The position numbers were made by a program, and so were the translations under genes. From positions 356,744 through 420,743 of the forward strand of contig CAJJDN010000071.1 of the NCBI GenBank assembly GCA_905182985.1: a stretch of 64,000 nucleotides of DNA. The letters are read 5' to 3'. The notes beneath the pieces are model-generated. The model was not told the DNA's origin. It saw only the letters and a program-made list of their open reading frames with translations, and searched no databases. Each line of letters begins with the position of its first letter. Position 1 is the stretch's first letter. The DNA is from Paramecium sonneborni (lineage: Eukaryota; Ciliophora; Oligohymenophorea; Peniculida; Parameciidae). Positions 1-11,503 of the stretch are shown piece after piece.

Positions 1-274
1 TATTCATTTTTATTCTAATAAATAATTTCTATATTATATAAATATTTATTAATTTTCTAAATATGTTTAATAAGGCTGAAAATATCATAAAAAGAGAATT
101 CAATGTTTTATTTTTAAATTTTACAGACAGAATAACTAGGATGATTTCTGTTATCCTTTTTCAAATTTTTAGTAGAACGATAAATATATAAATAGGAAAA
201 TATTAGTTAGATTATGAATAAAGAATCGTTAAATTAAAATAATAATAAATTTCGTTTGTTTAATTTTAAAAGTA

Positions 275-461
275 GCGGGTTAGCCGTTCCCCGAGGTCGT
301 GTAAGTCAGGGTCGACTATGCTGGGACCGGGGCAAGCCCCAAGTAAACCCAGCCCCATTTAAAAATTGCAGTGATATCATTCTCCTCGTAGGAGATATCA
401 GATATCACTCTGATAAGAACAGATACTACACTTGATCTTAGCCAAAAGGCCGAGAAGGTAT
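275..461 (-). ncRNA. U2: U2 spliceosomal snRNA
   Basis: Read on the minus strand from 461, the sequence starts ATACCTTCTCGGCC and continues into the near-universal U2 5' region: CTTTTGGCTAAGATC, then GTGTAGTATCTG, which holds the GTAGTA element that pairs with the intron branch site. A stem-loop IIa-like segment (TCAGAGTGATATCTGA) follows, then an Sm-like AATTTTTAA, then GC-rich 3' stem-loops with GGGGCTTGCCCC near 330. This RNA is a core part of the U2 snRNP and recognises branch points of the many tiny introns seen in this window. The block stands out by its high GC content against about 25% around it. The 5' end is well fixed by conservation; the 3' end (about 275) is judged from the last GC-rich hairpin. 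Confidence 0.95.
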
Positions 462-1396
462 GAAATTTAATTGTAATTTTTATTCCTTTATATATTATTA
501 TTAATTTTCTAATTTTATGGGTTTAAAAACTTTTTAATATTTTTCAAATTTAATACAAACCTAATACCTATACTAATTTGTCTAAATATTTATTTATAAA
601 AAAAATACTTATTTTATTGTTTATCTTCATCTCTAATAAATAATTCTTGATCAAAATAAAATTTGTTAATTAGATCTTAAATTTTTCTTAACTGAAAAAC
701 TATGTCATATTATTCAATCAATAATTATATTTTATATTAAATATGTTCATAATACATGAATAATAGGGAATATTAATAAAATAGATAGATGTTAAATTTT
801 ATTTTTTATTTTATGCAAATTTTCTTCCAACAAAACTTTATTAAATAGTTAGCTATTTGATACAATATTTATAAATTTAGTTTGTGAACATAGTAATGGC
901 TTACTGCTATAATCTTATCTATTTTATACAATAAAAAAGTGACTATTTTTTTATAAATTTAATTTTAATAATATGAAATGAAAATCAATACAAATAATAA
1001 GTTGTCAAATCAATCAAAGCAATTTAATACTTGATAATGATAGTTAATATTTTCTAATTTTTGAATTTCTGTTGAACTTTTATTCCAAATATTTTAGATT
1101 ATATTTGATTTTTCATACTTATTTATTCAGTTCTATTAGATATAGTATTTATATATTAATTGTATTATTGATCTTGATTTACATAAATAGAAATCAAAAG
1201 TTTATAGGAACCTATTAATTAGGTATAAGTAGAGTAGATAATTTAGAAACAAAAATAAATTGGCATTTGAATAGATAGAGTTTAAAATATTTGGTTTATG
1301 ATAAGTTCTTAAAAATAGAGATATAAAATATATTCAATATATTCAATATGTAATAATTTGAATGCAAGAATAATAATAATAATATAATCCGTTTTG
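462..1396. other. intergenic, no gene recognised
   Basis: About 930 bp of AT-rich DNA between the U2 5' end and the next ATG. UGA triplets occur in all frames of both strands at short intervals, so no coding frame survives. The part next to 462 must hold the U2 promoter, but no motif could be identified by eye. The first 270 bp of the window look equally non-coding. Confidence 0.5.
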
Positions 1397-2074
1397 ATGA
1401 AACAAGCATTATTGGTATTAGCAATCATTTGCTTAGGTTTTGCTGGTCATAATATTCGTCATCATAAATAGAATACAGCAAACTCATAAAAATCATTGGT
1501 TTAGACTTAAGAAATTGAATATATTGATGATGATAAAAGTTATTAAGAACATGCTGAAACTGTTACGAATGAAGCAGAATTAGTATAAGAAACACAAATT
1601 TAATCTGAATAGAAAGAATAATAAGAAATATAAGAGCAAACTGAGTCTGAAATAAATTTAACAACCTAAGAGCAAGATTAATTAGATTTAGAAGAATAAA
1701 GAAGATATGAAGAAGAAAAACAAAAGTAATTAACATCAACAAAGGGTTCTGATGATGACTAATATTTGAATGCTTTAAACGTTGAAGTATAAACTTAAGA
1801 CCCATCTGATCAAATGCCTGTTGATGTTGTAGAAAATCAACTTAATCCAGTATTTGAAAAGGATACAATTCCAGATTAAAAAGGAGTTGATTCACCATTT
1901 TAGCCTGCAGATGGTTCATTGATGATGAATCCAGAAGAATCTGAATATGAAATTAAATAAACTCAATTAATGCCTGATGAAATACCTGCTGAATAACTTT
2001 AAGAATATATGGAAAAAATAGAAGCTTAAGAAGCATAAGAGATGGCTATTCTTGCAGCATAAGGACCAAAATGA
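1397..2074 (+). CDS. secreted acidic Gln/Glu-rich protein
   Basis: One uninterrupted frame of 225 codons, using UAA/UAG as Gln and ending in TGA. It opens with a clear signal peptide: M-K-Q, then a hydrophobic run (ALLVLAIICLGFAG), then polar sequence starting H-N-I-R-H-H. The rest has no cysteines or known domain and is dominated by Glu, Gln, Asp and Thr, with a Glu/Gln-rich stretch around residues 60-110. It is probably a secreted or secretory-granule protein, but nothing in the sequence fixes a function. The start is the only Met preceding the signal peptide. The gene stands alone between U2 and the next gene 110 bp downstream. No intron is needed. Confidence 0.8.
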
Positions 2075-2185
2075 TTAATATTATAATATAAATAAAATAT
2101 ATATACCCAAAATTGAATATAATCTAATTTATTTAAAGTTTATATCATTCTCAATTTTACATTATTGATCAATCTAATTATATTA

Positions 2186-3179
2186 ATGTAGAATTGTCTC
2201 TAAATTGATACTAAATTATTTTCATTCAGTCAATTTGTTTTTGAAAAGATTAAAACAGTAGAATAATTATATTAAAAATTATAAGAAAAGGTGCTAAATT
2301 ATATTTAAATATATGATTTTATAATAGAGTAACTTATTGCTCATAGATTATTAAATAAGCTTAATAAAATTTAATTTTAAAATCCAGAAAAATCAGATTT
2401 TTAATTTATTTTAATAAATCTAAAGCTATCAAAAAAACTTTTTAAATCTTAATAGTAATTTTTTAAGAAAGGAACTTTAAAATTAAATTAATTTTTTGTA
2501 GATGTTTAAATATATTGAATGTGCATTTCAGATATTTTATTAAAATCAGTTTTTAGATATATATTTATTAATAATGTCTTAAAGTGCCTAATTTTTAATG
2601 ATATTACTTTGATTAGTAACTTTTCAGAATGAAAGGGCATACATTATTTATATTTAACCGTTTTAGTAAAGCATACCTTTCGAATGTATGTCCACAAGAA
2701 ATAAGTTATGCTACATCAATTAAATATAAAATCTTAATTTACCTGCTACTATTATTGGACATTAAAGAGTTTCAATAAATTATTCTCCATCAGAGGTTAT
2801 TTATGGGGCTGTTGATTTTAAATCTATATATCTCCTTTATTATTGAAAGCTTTCATTCCAAAAAATGCTCTAATCGATCATTTTGTAATCCATCTAAGAT
2901 ATACAACAAAGCATCCAAATTTTATTTTTTTCACTTTTTTCTATTATAAGATTTATTCAGAATCGAGCAATTAATAAAACAAGCTTTTTAATTTATATTC
3001 ATTATCCTGAAGTTTTAATATAATTTTGGATGTTAGATAGTTCTATTAGTTAATTGTTAATAAAAGCTTATTATATGTGGATAAATGATTTATTCAAAAT
3101 CCTATATGAATAAAGATATTTAAACATTTTTCTGTTTTTAATATTGTATTTAAGAATGTGCATAGATAAAAGAATATGA
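2186..3179 (+). CDS. unrecognised protein with hydrophobic C-terminus
   Basis: A coding frame starts at ATG 2186 and reads as a Gln/Lys-rich helical region (for example EQLIAHRLLNKLNK). It continues if three introns are removed, near 2502-2535, 2587-2619 and 2813-2851. The middle part holds a run with two cysteines (ECMSTRNKLCYIN). The last 100 residues are strongly hydrophobic (FFSLFSIIRF and IFLFLILYLRM), ending in TGA at 3179. Two of the proposed introns are longer than typical here and one starts GTTGA, so the model may be wrong in places or the gene may be decaying. No family was recognised. It lies just upstream of, and on the same strand as, the TCAIM-like gene. Confidence 0.4.
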
Positions 3180-3256
3180 ATTGATTTATTAGAAATGAAT
3201 AAATAAGTTGAGAAACATTTTGATAATAAGTTTTTTATAATTTGCTATTATTTTAA

Positions 3257-4610
3257 ATGCTATCAAAAATATTTGTGGCATTTAGTTCCACAGCTAATAC
3301 TTTTAAGAATAAGTCAAAACTAACAGAATTTTATAAGGCAATTCATCCAGATATGTTGTAAAATGCACCTGACAATGTGAAAATGGAGAATACTAGATCA
3401 TTAAAGATTCTTAATAATTATTTTGATGCTGTGTCTTAGAATGAACGTACAGAACCATAAGAATTGGTGTTTTATATGGCTGAAAAACAGAATACAAAAG
3501 CAAGGAAGTTTTTACCATTTACAATTGTATTAGACGCATATTTAGGAAAAGATTAATAAGGTGCAATCGATAAGTATATATGTATAAATTAATTTTAGAG
3601 TTACAACTTAAATAAAGGAATAGATAAATTAGAAATATTATGAAATCAGAAAGGAATTTATAGATAAGCAAAGTAATCCATTTGTTACTTACACAAACTA
3701 ATATGAAAAAGTGAAGAAAAACTTTTTAGATACAACAACATCATTAAAGAAAAGATCAACAACATAAGATACAGAGTAATTAGCATTAAGAGCATCAATT
3801 TTTTCAGCTTAAATGCAATCCGAATACGATAAATTTTTAAAGAATGCTAATTAATAAATGAGACAAGCAAATATGCCTTAAATAAAGCCTAGATTATGGG
3901 CTAGTATAATGCTAGATAAATGTGAGATGATACCTAATTTATTTCAAATATTTGATTAAATGATAGATCCAAGATTGATATTTTTTGATTAAGAATTAAC
4001 TAAAGAATAAAGTGATATATGTATGGATAATAATTTATGATTAAAATTAGTTGTTGAAAAAATCATACCTAAAACAACAAATTTGATAAGTGTTTAAGCA
4101 TTATCTCCTTTTTTTAAAAGATTGGAAAAGGCTGATCCTTAAATATGTTTATATGTAACTAAAAGATATGGTGCATCAGACATACCAGGATATTTTAGTG
4201 TATATTAAATTTGTATTTAAATTAGATTCCATATAATTTTGATGTATAAGAGATTTAACAATAATTTGGAGTTTATTAAAAATAAATAAAAAAGGAGAGA
4301 GAAGAATATGATTAGGAATTGAAAAAGTATTAATAATCTCTATATAATTTGGCAGATCGTTTTTTCATAACTAACATTTAAAATGAAGTTGTAAGAATTT
4401 ATTGATTTAATTAAGTTATTAAAAAATACAGATGTAATCAGAAAGCTAAATATGAGTTTACTTATCTTATAAAAATAATTAAATGAAGTTAATACAGAGA
4501 GATTAAATAATTTAAGAATGAAATAATGGGTATTAACTGAGAGTGTTACTAAGACAGTAGATAGTATAGATCATTTTTATATTCCAATACCTTTTAGTGG
4601 AGTAGTTTGA
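3257..4610 (+). CDS. TCAIM-like protein with DUF4460 J-like domain
   Basis: The N-terminal region carries the diagnostic stretch LTEFYKAIHPDMLQ followed by NSRSLK-type sequence (ENTRSLKILNNYFDAV). This is the DUF4460 domain of T-cell activation inhibitor, mitochondrial (TCAIM), a J-domain-like fold with an HPD motif. The animal protein is mitochondrial; here the N-terminus (M-L-S-K-I-F-V-A-F-S-S-T) would suit a targeting peptide. Four introns restore a continuous frame: 3574-3598 (25 nt), 4021-4050 (30 nt), 4200-4225 (26 nt) and 4391-4415 (25 nt). The C-terminal half is coiled-coil-like with many Lys/Gln and ends IPIPFSGVV before TGA. The stop is only 38 bp from the stop of the convergent calcineurin gene. 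Family assignment rests on the N-terminal motif. Confidence 0.75.
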
Positions 4611-4648
4611 ATTGAAATTAATGAGTGTTTATTTATATGATTCTAATA

Positions 4649-6239
4649 TCATTAACTGAGTCCAGGTCTTTTCTCATTGATTGAGTCAGCCATTTTAGCA
4701 GTTTAAAATGCTCCATTCGCTAATATTATTATTAAAAATAAATATTACAATCTTTTATGCTATCTAGAAGTGTTTTAGGAATACGATTATCTGGACAAGC
4801 ACCTTTAGTTTAGACTAGACTTTCACTTTGTTATCTTAGTCCTTTTTGAATTTGCATCATTCTAAATACAAATTTTATTTTGCTTTTCAAAAAAACATCT
4901 TTATTTTTATGCTATTGATCTCCTACTAATTCTTTGAATTTTGCAATATCATCTTCATCAACAATTTCATCTATAGCTTCACCATCTCTAGGTTAGATTA
5001 TATGGAATAACACTTCAGTGACTTTTATAATAGTATTTAGAGTTACCTTTTTCTGCAACGAAAGGGATAGACCATGTAAAAATATCCATGAAATTCGGTA
5101 ATAGATATGGATGTTAACTATAATTATATTATTGAATGTTAAGATCATTATTCTAGAATTATTAAAAAAAGATACATACTTTAAATTTAATAACAGCTCC
5201 CTTATTGTTGTAGACATCACAATAGTTAGGAGCTGAAAATATAGTTATTACCATAGGAAAATCTTATCCACCATCCCATCTATGCATTTTATAACCTTCT
5301 AATTGAGCTTCATGGGCTCTTATAACAGATATCAATTTATTTCTTTCCAAAAATCTGCTGACTGCTTCCATTCCATAAAAGTAAGAACAGCCTCTGACTT
5401 CATTAATTCTAAACTATCCTTCACATATTCCATCATCATTATCGACAGGATCTGCCCAAAGAATATCACAAAATAATCCATTTTTTGGTGGTTCTCTAAA
5501 TCTCTCAACTTAATTGACATCAGCAACCTACATATAAATTATTTTATACATTTCTTAATTCTGGAGATATTCCTCCATGAAGTGCAATAAATTGATTATT
5601 AATAATACATGCTAATGGAAGATTATCAAATGAATCCATGAAAACATCATACAATTCTTAATCATATTTATATTTGCATTCATCCATGAAATTAAAGAAA
5701 GATGTTAGTTATCTACATTCATGATTTCCTCTAAGCATATATATAGTTCGTGGATAATTAATTTTTAGAGAATACAACAAAATTAACACCTCTATTGAAA
5801 ATGGTCCTCTATCAACATAATCACCCAAAAACACATATTTCTATGATTCTGGATTACCACCCACATCAAGAATCTTAAGGAAATCATAAAATTATCTAAC
5901 TTATTATTTTCAAAATTATACCCATGAATATCTCCTACTACTGTCAATGGATCTGACAGATGTATCAAACTGCCCTCATTCTCTTTATTATAATAACGAT
6001 TGCTTACTAAAAATTTTGTTTGCCATTGTTACTAATTTTATTACTTCCTTCTTTGCAATTCTCCCCTCTCTTTCTAAATGCTCCTTTATAAGTTTCCAGT
6101 CAGGTTTCCCTAATATAATCATATTTCATTTACCTTGATTCTTAGCTGGAAACATTAGATCATTATCTAAAGGACGATGAGGTGGTAAAGGTACTTGCTT
6201 AACTACTCTATCCTATGCTGGATCACAAAGTGGTTACAT
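4649..6239 (-). CDS. CnA: calcineurin A, catalytic subunit of Ca2+/calmodulin phosphatase (PP2B)
   Basis: A Ser/Thr phosphatase of the PPP family with all three metal-binding signatures: [25 protein letters not shown] and RGNHECRQLT. The HGG, RAHEAQ and [14 protein letters not shown] motifs follow. Calcineurin rather than PP1/PP2A is shown by ECKYKY near the GNHE box, the insert VRGCSYFYG, and the downstream [11 protein letters not shown] plus PFVAEKV (calcineurin-B binding region). An acidic region follows, then a C-terminal [12 protein letters not shown] matching the autoinhibitory segment (DxINERMPP in animals). About seven introns of 22-29 nt are removed; the one interrupting GDIHG/QFY is typical. 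The ATG at 6239 follows a divergent 27-bp gap. Expected role: Ca2+ signalling, for example in exocytosis and ciliary responses. Confidence 0.95.
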
Positions 6240-6266
6240 ATTAATTTTTATTATCGTTTTTATACA
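6240..6266. promoter_or_regulatory. 27-bp divergent intergenic promoter
   Basis: The start codons of calcineurin A (minus, 6239) and the aspartyl protease (plus, 6267) are separated by only 27 AT-rich bases. Both transcription starts and 5' UTRs must lie in or overlap this space, or inside the neighbouring coding sequence. No TATA-like element can be singled out in such AT-rich DNA. Confidence 0.5.
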
Positions 6267-7640
6267 ATGAACATTATCCTATACTCTCTTTTCATTCTCT
6301 TAGTCTTTTGTGGATAAGAGTAAGGTACTTTCCTATAAGAATCAAGTACAACACCTTAAGAGAATAAACTTTATACAATTAAGTTAAAAGAGACTCATAC
6401 TATTGTATTCAATTTACAAAATACAAAATATAGGTATCAGCAAAACAAATGTATGACTTTTTAACAACAAAATAAACATATTTCAGATAATAAACACCAA
6501 TAGATATTTAGGAAATTGAATTTGGAGATTATGTACCAAAACCATAATAGAATATTGAAAAGAAGTAGGCAGATCTTAAATTACATAATTTTAAGAATAC
6601 TTAATTTACAGGACCTATTACTGTTGGTGATTAAGAATTCTAAGTTATTTTTGATACAGGATCTGCAAATTTTTGGATAGATTCTATAAAATGCAAAAAT
6701 GAAGGATGCAAATAGCATACACAATATAAACCAAGTTTCAGATCAAAACATCTTGGTTATGCTTTAAATGTATAATTTGGTACAGGAGATCTGAATGGTG
6801 AAGTAAATTCAGATGTTGTAAAATTAGGAGAAATTGAAATAGAAGATTAAAATATTGCTGAGATAGTTGAAGAAAACGGAGCTGTATTCTAAAATGTATT
6901 AATATAAAATGATTATCTAAGTCTGGATTTGATGGTATTGTAGGTTTGGCATATCCTTCTATGGCTGCTTACAACTTAAATCCTTTATTCGATAATGTCA
7001 TGAAATAAAAAAAATTATAATCTAACCAATTCTCATTCTACATGAGTAACAAAGTTAACAGTTATGAATCATAATTAACTTTTGGTGGTTATGATGTAAC
7101 TAAACTTGATGGTCCTGTTCATTATCATCCTGTTATTGATAAATATTATTGGATGATTAAAGCTGAAAATATCCTTGTTAATGGCCAAGATTAAGGATTC
7201 TGTCCTAAAGGATGCAAAGTTGTTGCTGATACTGGTACTTCCCTTATTACTGGTCCATATGATGATTTAATGAAATTGTTAGGTAACTACATTTTATTTT
7301 ATTTATTTTAGATCTTACAAACATTAATGATAATTGTTCAAATCTGAAAGAATTACCAACTCTCACATTCAAAATTGATGGAATTAATTATGATCTTGAA
7401 GCTAAAGATTATATTATGGAATTGAAAGATGATGGAACTGAAATCCCTCTTAGTAATGAAGTTTCTGCTTCTGCCTTTATAGAAGGATCAGCTAAACAAT
7501 GCATTGGAGCATTTATGCCTTTAGACATTCCTGACCCATAAGGACCAGCATGGATTCTAGGAGATATCTTCTTAACCAAATACTTAAGTATCTATGATAG
7601 AGATGTTAATATGGTTGGATTTGGAAAGGCTAAACATTGA
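6267..7640 (+). CDS. pepsin-family aspartyl protease (cathepsin D-like)
   Basis: Begins with a signal peptide (M-N-I-I-L-Y-S-L-F-I-L-L-V-F-C-G), then a propeptide, then two catalytic motifs: IFDTGSANFW near 6648-6678 and VVADTGTSLITGP near 7222-7257. Other family landmarks are GFDGIVGLAYP, a Cys pair in the first lobe (CKNEGCKQH) and AWILGDIFLTKYLS near the end, followed by MVGFGKAKH and TGA. Introns are clear at 6898-6923 (GTATTAAT...CTAAG) and 7285-7313. One more border is uncertain in the propeptide around 6437-6489, where either a long intron or an indel is needed. Both catalytic Asp residues are present, so an active lysosomal or food-vacuole protease is expected. Confidence 0.9.
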
Positions 7641-8417
7641 AAAATTTATATTAATCTATTATCAAATATAATCATATAATCATATATTCAAACTTAATAT
7701 CAATACAATTCGGCTTTTTATTACTAATTTTCCACAAATCTGTTTTTAAAATTAATACCTTCTTTATATAATTAAGTGTTGAAAACATTTTAAATACAAT
7801 TCTATAATCAGTTGAATAGTATCTTAAATATAATGTATAAAGAAATTAAAGTAACTAATTAAAAATCTCATTATTTAATAAATAAAAACACCTCGAGTAA
7901 GAACTATTAAATAGGCTTTGAAAATTGCTGTAATTAAACTCCAAATTTTTTATATTTCTTCTTATCAATACATAATTATTTAAATCTCCAATTATGAATA
8001 AACCATGAAATTTTCATGAGGATTGAATTATTAAAATTAATGTTAAAAATCAATCTATATGACTCTCCTAGGAGATTTAGGCATCTGTTAAAATTCATTT
8101 ATGATAAAATTTTTTTATTTTTTTTAGATTAACCTTCTTTCTACTCCACTCATAAAAACAAATAAATAATTTTATAAATATTATTAATCTATGATAAATA
8201 GAAATTAATTACTTTTGATGTAGGAAAAGAAGATTTTTTTGGGATTGGTTTTATATATATATGTTATTTATATAAAGATAATTTGAAAATTAATTATCTT
8301 ATTTGCAAAAATAAAATTATTTAGCGTATGTTTAAATAATTCGTATTTTAATTATTACGTATTAATATATACTATAAAAATTGGAACTAAATCTTGTTTT
8401 CTAATATATAATAAAAA
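7641..8417. other. intergenic; weak minus-strand coding signal
   Basis: No recognised gene. On the minus strand a UGA-free frame of about 95 codons runs from roughly 7970 to 7686, rich in Ile, Leu, Phe and Gln. An ATG-started frame just upstream (about 8010) could join it through an unseen intron. No family resemblance was found and composition alone may explain it. The rest (8050-8417) is AT-rich with a long T run near 8110-8130. Confidence 0.25.
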
Positions 8418-9944
8418 ATGATAGCTGCTCCTAAGATATATGAGAATCATTAGGCAGAAAAGAATGAATCTGATGACTTTTTCATTTAGTAATTCTATGT
8501 TGAGTGCCTGTCTACATTTTCATATTATATAGAATCCAAAGGTGAAGTAGCTGTAATAGATCCTTTAAGAGATATCCATTAATATATGTATGATGTTCAA
8601 TAAAAAAATAAGTGAATTGGCGAAAAATAGAAATGCTTAAATCAAATGGATACTTGAAACACATTTCCATGCCGATTTTGTTAGTGGACACAGAGAATTG
8701 TAAAATTTGACAGGGGCAACAATAGTTTATGGTCCAACAGCGGTTGCGAACTATCCTATAAAAGAAGGAAAAGATGGAGAGTTACTTCCTTTAGGAAATG
8801 TATAAATAAGAATAGATCATACTCCTGGTCATACAATGGAATCAAGTTGTTTTGTTTTAGTCCATAATGGAAAGGATCACTCAGTCTATACAGGAGATAC
8901 ACTATTTTTAGGTGAAGTTGGAAGACCAGATTTAGCTGTAAAGGTTGGAGAATTGACTGTTGAAATGTTAGCAACATATCTTTATGATTCTTTAAGAAAT
9001 AAAGTCATGAAACTAAATGATGATGTAATTGTTTATCCAGGACATGGAGCAGGATCATCTTGTGGAAAATCTATTGGAGCTGGGAAATGTTGTACAATAG
9101 GTATGTAAAAGAAAAACAATTATGCTCTCTAAGACATTTCGAAAGAGCAATTTATTTAATAAGTTCTTACAGGAATGCCAAAACCACCACAATATTTCTT
9201 TCATGATGCTAAATTAGTAATTTTAGAAAATTATTATATAGAATAAAAGTGGGCCAAGTGATTTTTCTTCAATTCTAACTTAAGTGCAAAAAGCATTAAC
9301 TTTTGAACAATTTATGAACTATGTAAAGTAGGGAGCTTTAATTCTAGACACAAGACCTAATATTTAAGAAGGTGTAATTAAAGGAGCTATTAATGTTACA
9401 TTTATGTCTGGTTTAGTAAATTTTGTTGGCTCTATTATTAAACCAGATACTTAATTAGTTATTATTGGAAAGGATGGAGAAGCTAAAGATTCTATTCTAA
9501 GATTATTAAGAATTGGCTATGATAATATATTTGGATATTTGGAAGGAGGATTTGAAGCATATAAAAATAATGGAGGGGAATTGGCAACAAAAGTATAAAT
9601 AGTTGGAGTGGAAGAGTTATGCAATATTGATGATAATAGAGGTAAAAAGAAGTAATATAAATAAATTAGATGATCATGTATTTGTAGATGTTAGAGGAAT
9701 AGGAGAATTGAGAGAGACTGGATTTGTAAAGGGTGCAATTTGTATTGCTTTACCTGAGTTAGAAGGGAATGTAGATAAGATTCCTAGAGATAAGAAATTA
9801 CATATATATTGTAAATCAGGATGGAGAGCAAAAATAGCAATGAGTATATTAGTGAGAAATGGATTTGAGAGTATAATGATTACTTAAGATGGGGGATTTG
9901 AAGATATGTGGGCAAAAAAGTTAATAGAGAGAGATTAGATGTGA
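8418..9944 (+). CDS. persulfide dioxygenase-sulfurtransferase (MBL fold + tandem rhodanese)
   Basis: Three domains in order. Residues ~15-240 form an ETHE1-type metallo-beta-lactamase fold: ETHFHADFVSGH, DHTPGHTMESSCF, YTGDTLFLGEVGRPDLA and VYPGHGAGSSCGKSIG, giving the iron-ligand His/Asp set. Next is a first rhodanese-like domain (ALILDTRP...GVIKGAINV) that lacks a catalytic Cys. Last is a second rhodanese domain with the active loop CKSGWRAK. This order matches the CstB/GloB-like fusions that oxidise glutathione or CoA persulfide to sulfite and transfer sulfane sulfur. Introns: about 8589-8613, 9220-9244 and 9633-9660. The product ends KLIERDQM before TGA. A paralogue lies at 11504-13065 with DLST in between. 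Confidence 0.9.
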
Positions 9945-10013
9945 TGATGATGATGAATTATATAATATATTATATTAAATAGAGAATAATTATTCTAAAT
10001 TTTAAATTAAGAT

Positions 10014-11341
10014 ATGAGATAGTTCGCAATCTCTTTGTTAAAAGTTTCGTAGAGACAATTTGTACAAATACCAAAATTCAATTTTTCAAGTAATTAGTTT
10101 GATATAAGGTGATTAGAAAAGGTAGTGAATGTACCAACAATGGGTGATTCAATAACAGAAGGAGATGTAAAAGAATTATAAAAGAGTAAATAAATTAGAT
10201 TTGATATTTTTAGAGGTTGGAGATTATGTGAATTAAGATGATGTGATTGCATTAATAGAGACAGATAAAGTAACAATAGACATAAGATGTGCAGATTCTG
10301 GTGTAATTACTTAGATGTTTGCATCAGATGGTGCAAAAGTAGAAGTTGGAAAACCATTTTATGAAATTGATACTTCAGCAGCAAAACCAGCTGGTAGTGT
10401 AGGAAGTTAAGAAACAAAGAAGGAAGAAAAGAAAGAATAAAAATAATAAGAAGTGAAATAAGAATAAAAATAAGAAACATCTGCAGGTTAAAAGAGTAGT
10501 CCTGCTGCATCAACAAAGCCTGCTGAAAAGAAAACAGTTGCTCCAAGTGTTACAAATCCAACTTAGAGAACAGAAAGAAGAGTATATATAGTTATATACC
10601 AATTATAGGAACCTATGTCAAGAATGAGATAGCGTATTGCATAAAGATTAAAAGATGCTTAGAATACTTATGCATTACTTACAACATTTTAAGAATGTGA
10701 TATGAGTGCTGTTATGGAAGCTAGAGAAACTATGTAAAAAGATTTCTAAAAAAAATATAATGTTAAATTGGGTTTTAACTCATTTTTTGTTAAGGCTGCT
10801 GTAAAATAATTGTAAGAACAACCTATTGTTAATGCAGTTATTGATGGCAATGATATTGTTTATAGAAATTATATAGATATTTCAATGGCTGTAGCAACAC
10901 CTACTGGTCTTATGGTACCAGTACTTAGAAATTGTGAACGACTCAGTTTTGCAGATATAGAGAAAGTATATTTATCTCATTATTTTAGACTCTTATTGAT
11001 CTAGCTGAAAAAGGAAGATAAGGAAAAATATCAGCTGATGATATGGTTGGTGGAACATTTACTATTTCAAATGGTGGAGTTTTTGGAAGTTTAATGGGAA
11101 CACCTATTATCAATGCTCCATAATCTGCTATCTTAGGAATGCATGCCATTATTAATAGACCTGTTGTTAGAAATGATTAAATTGTAGCACGTCCAATGAT
11201 GTAAATATTTTTATTAGATTATACAGGTATCTTGCATTAACTTATGATCACAGAATTCTTGATGGAAAAGATGCTGCTACTTTCCTTAAGAAATTAGCTA
11301 CTTCAATTGAAGACCCAAGAAGAATATTATTAGATGTTTGA
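10014..11341 (+). CDS. DLST: dihydrolipoamide succinyltransferase, E2 of 2-oxoglutarate dehydrogenase
   Basis: Order of parts: a basic, Gln-rich mitochondrial targeting N-terminus (M-R-Q-F-A-I-S-L-L-K), one lipoyl domain ([16 protein letters not shown], with lipoyl Lys in ETDKVTIDI), a Lys/Glu/Gln-rich linker (about residues 110-160), then the catalytic core. The core shows [50 protein letters not shown] and the active-site [11 protein letters not shown]. As in other DLSTs there is no separate peripheral E1/E3-binding domain. Five introns of 23-28 nt are removed, including a 27-nt one before EPMSRMR. Role: succinyl transfer to CoA in the TCA cycle, mitochondrial matrix. It sits between two sulfur-oxidation paralogues on the same strand. 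Confidence 0.95.
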
Positions 11342-11503
11342 ATTATCTAATTTTATACAAATTAAAATAGGTAAAGTAAATATTCATATATATAAATATT
11401 TATTTATTTCTAATTTTCCTAATATTATGGGTTTGCATTGAAATGTAAAGGATTTCTAAATCTAAATCTTTTTTTTAAATAAAATATTTTGTAAAATCTC
11501 AAA

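Noticed and set aside
1..270. Possible telomere or gene end at the window start
   Set aside because: No C4A2/C3A3-type repeats; the sequence is ordinary AT-rich intergenic DNA.
7680..8000. Minus-strand gene of about 95 codons
   Set aside because: Only an open frame without a start or family match; kept as a note in the intergenic entry rather than as a gene.
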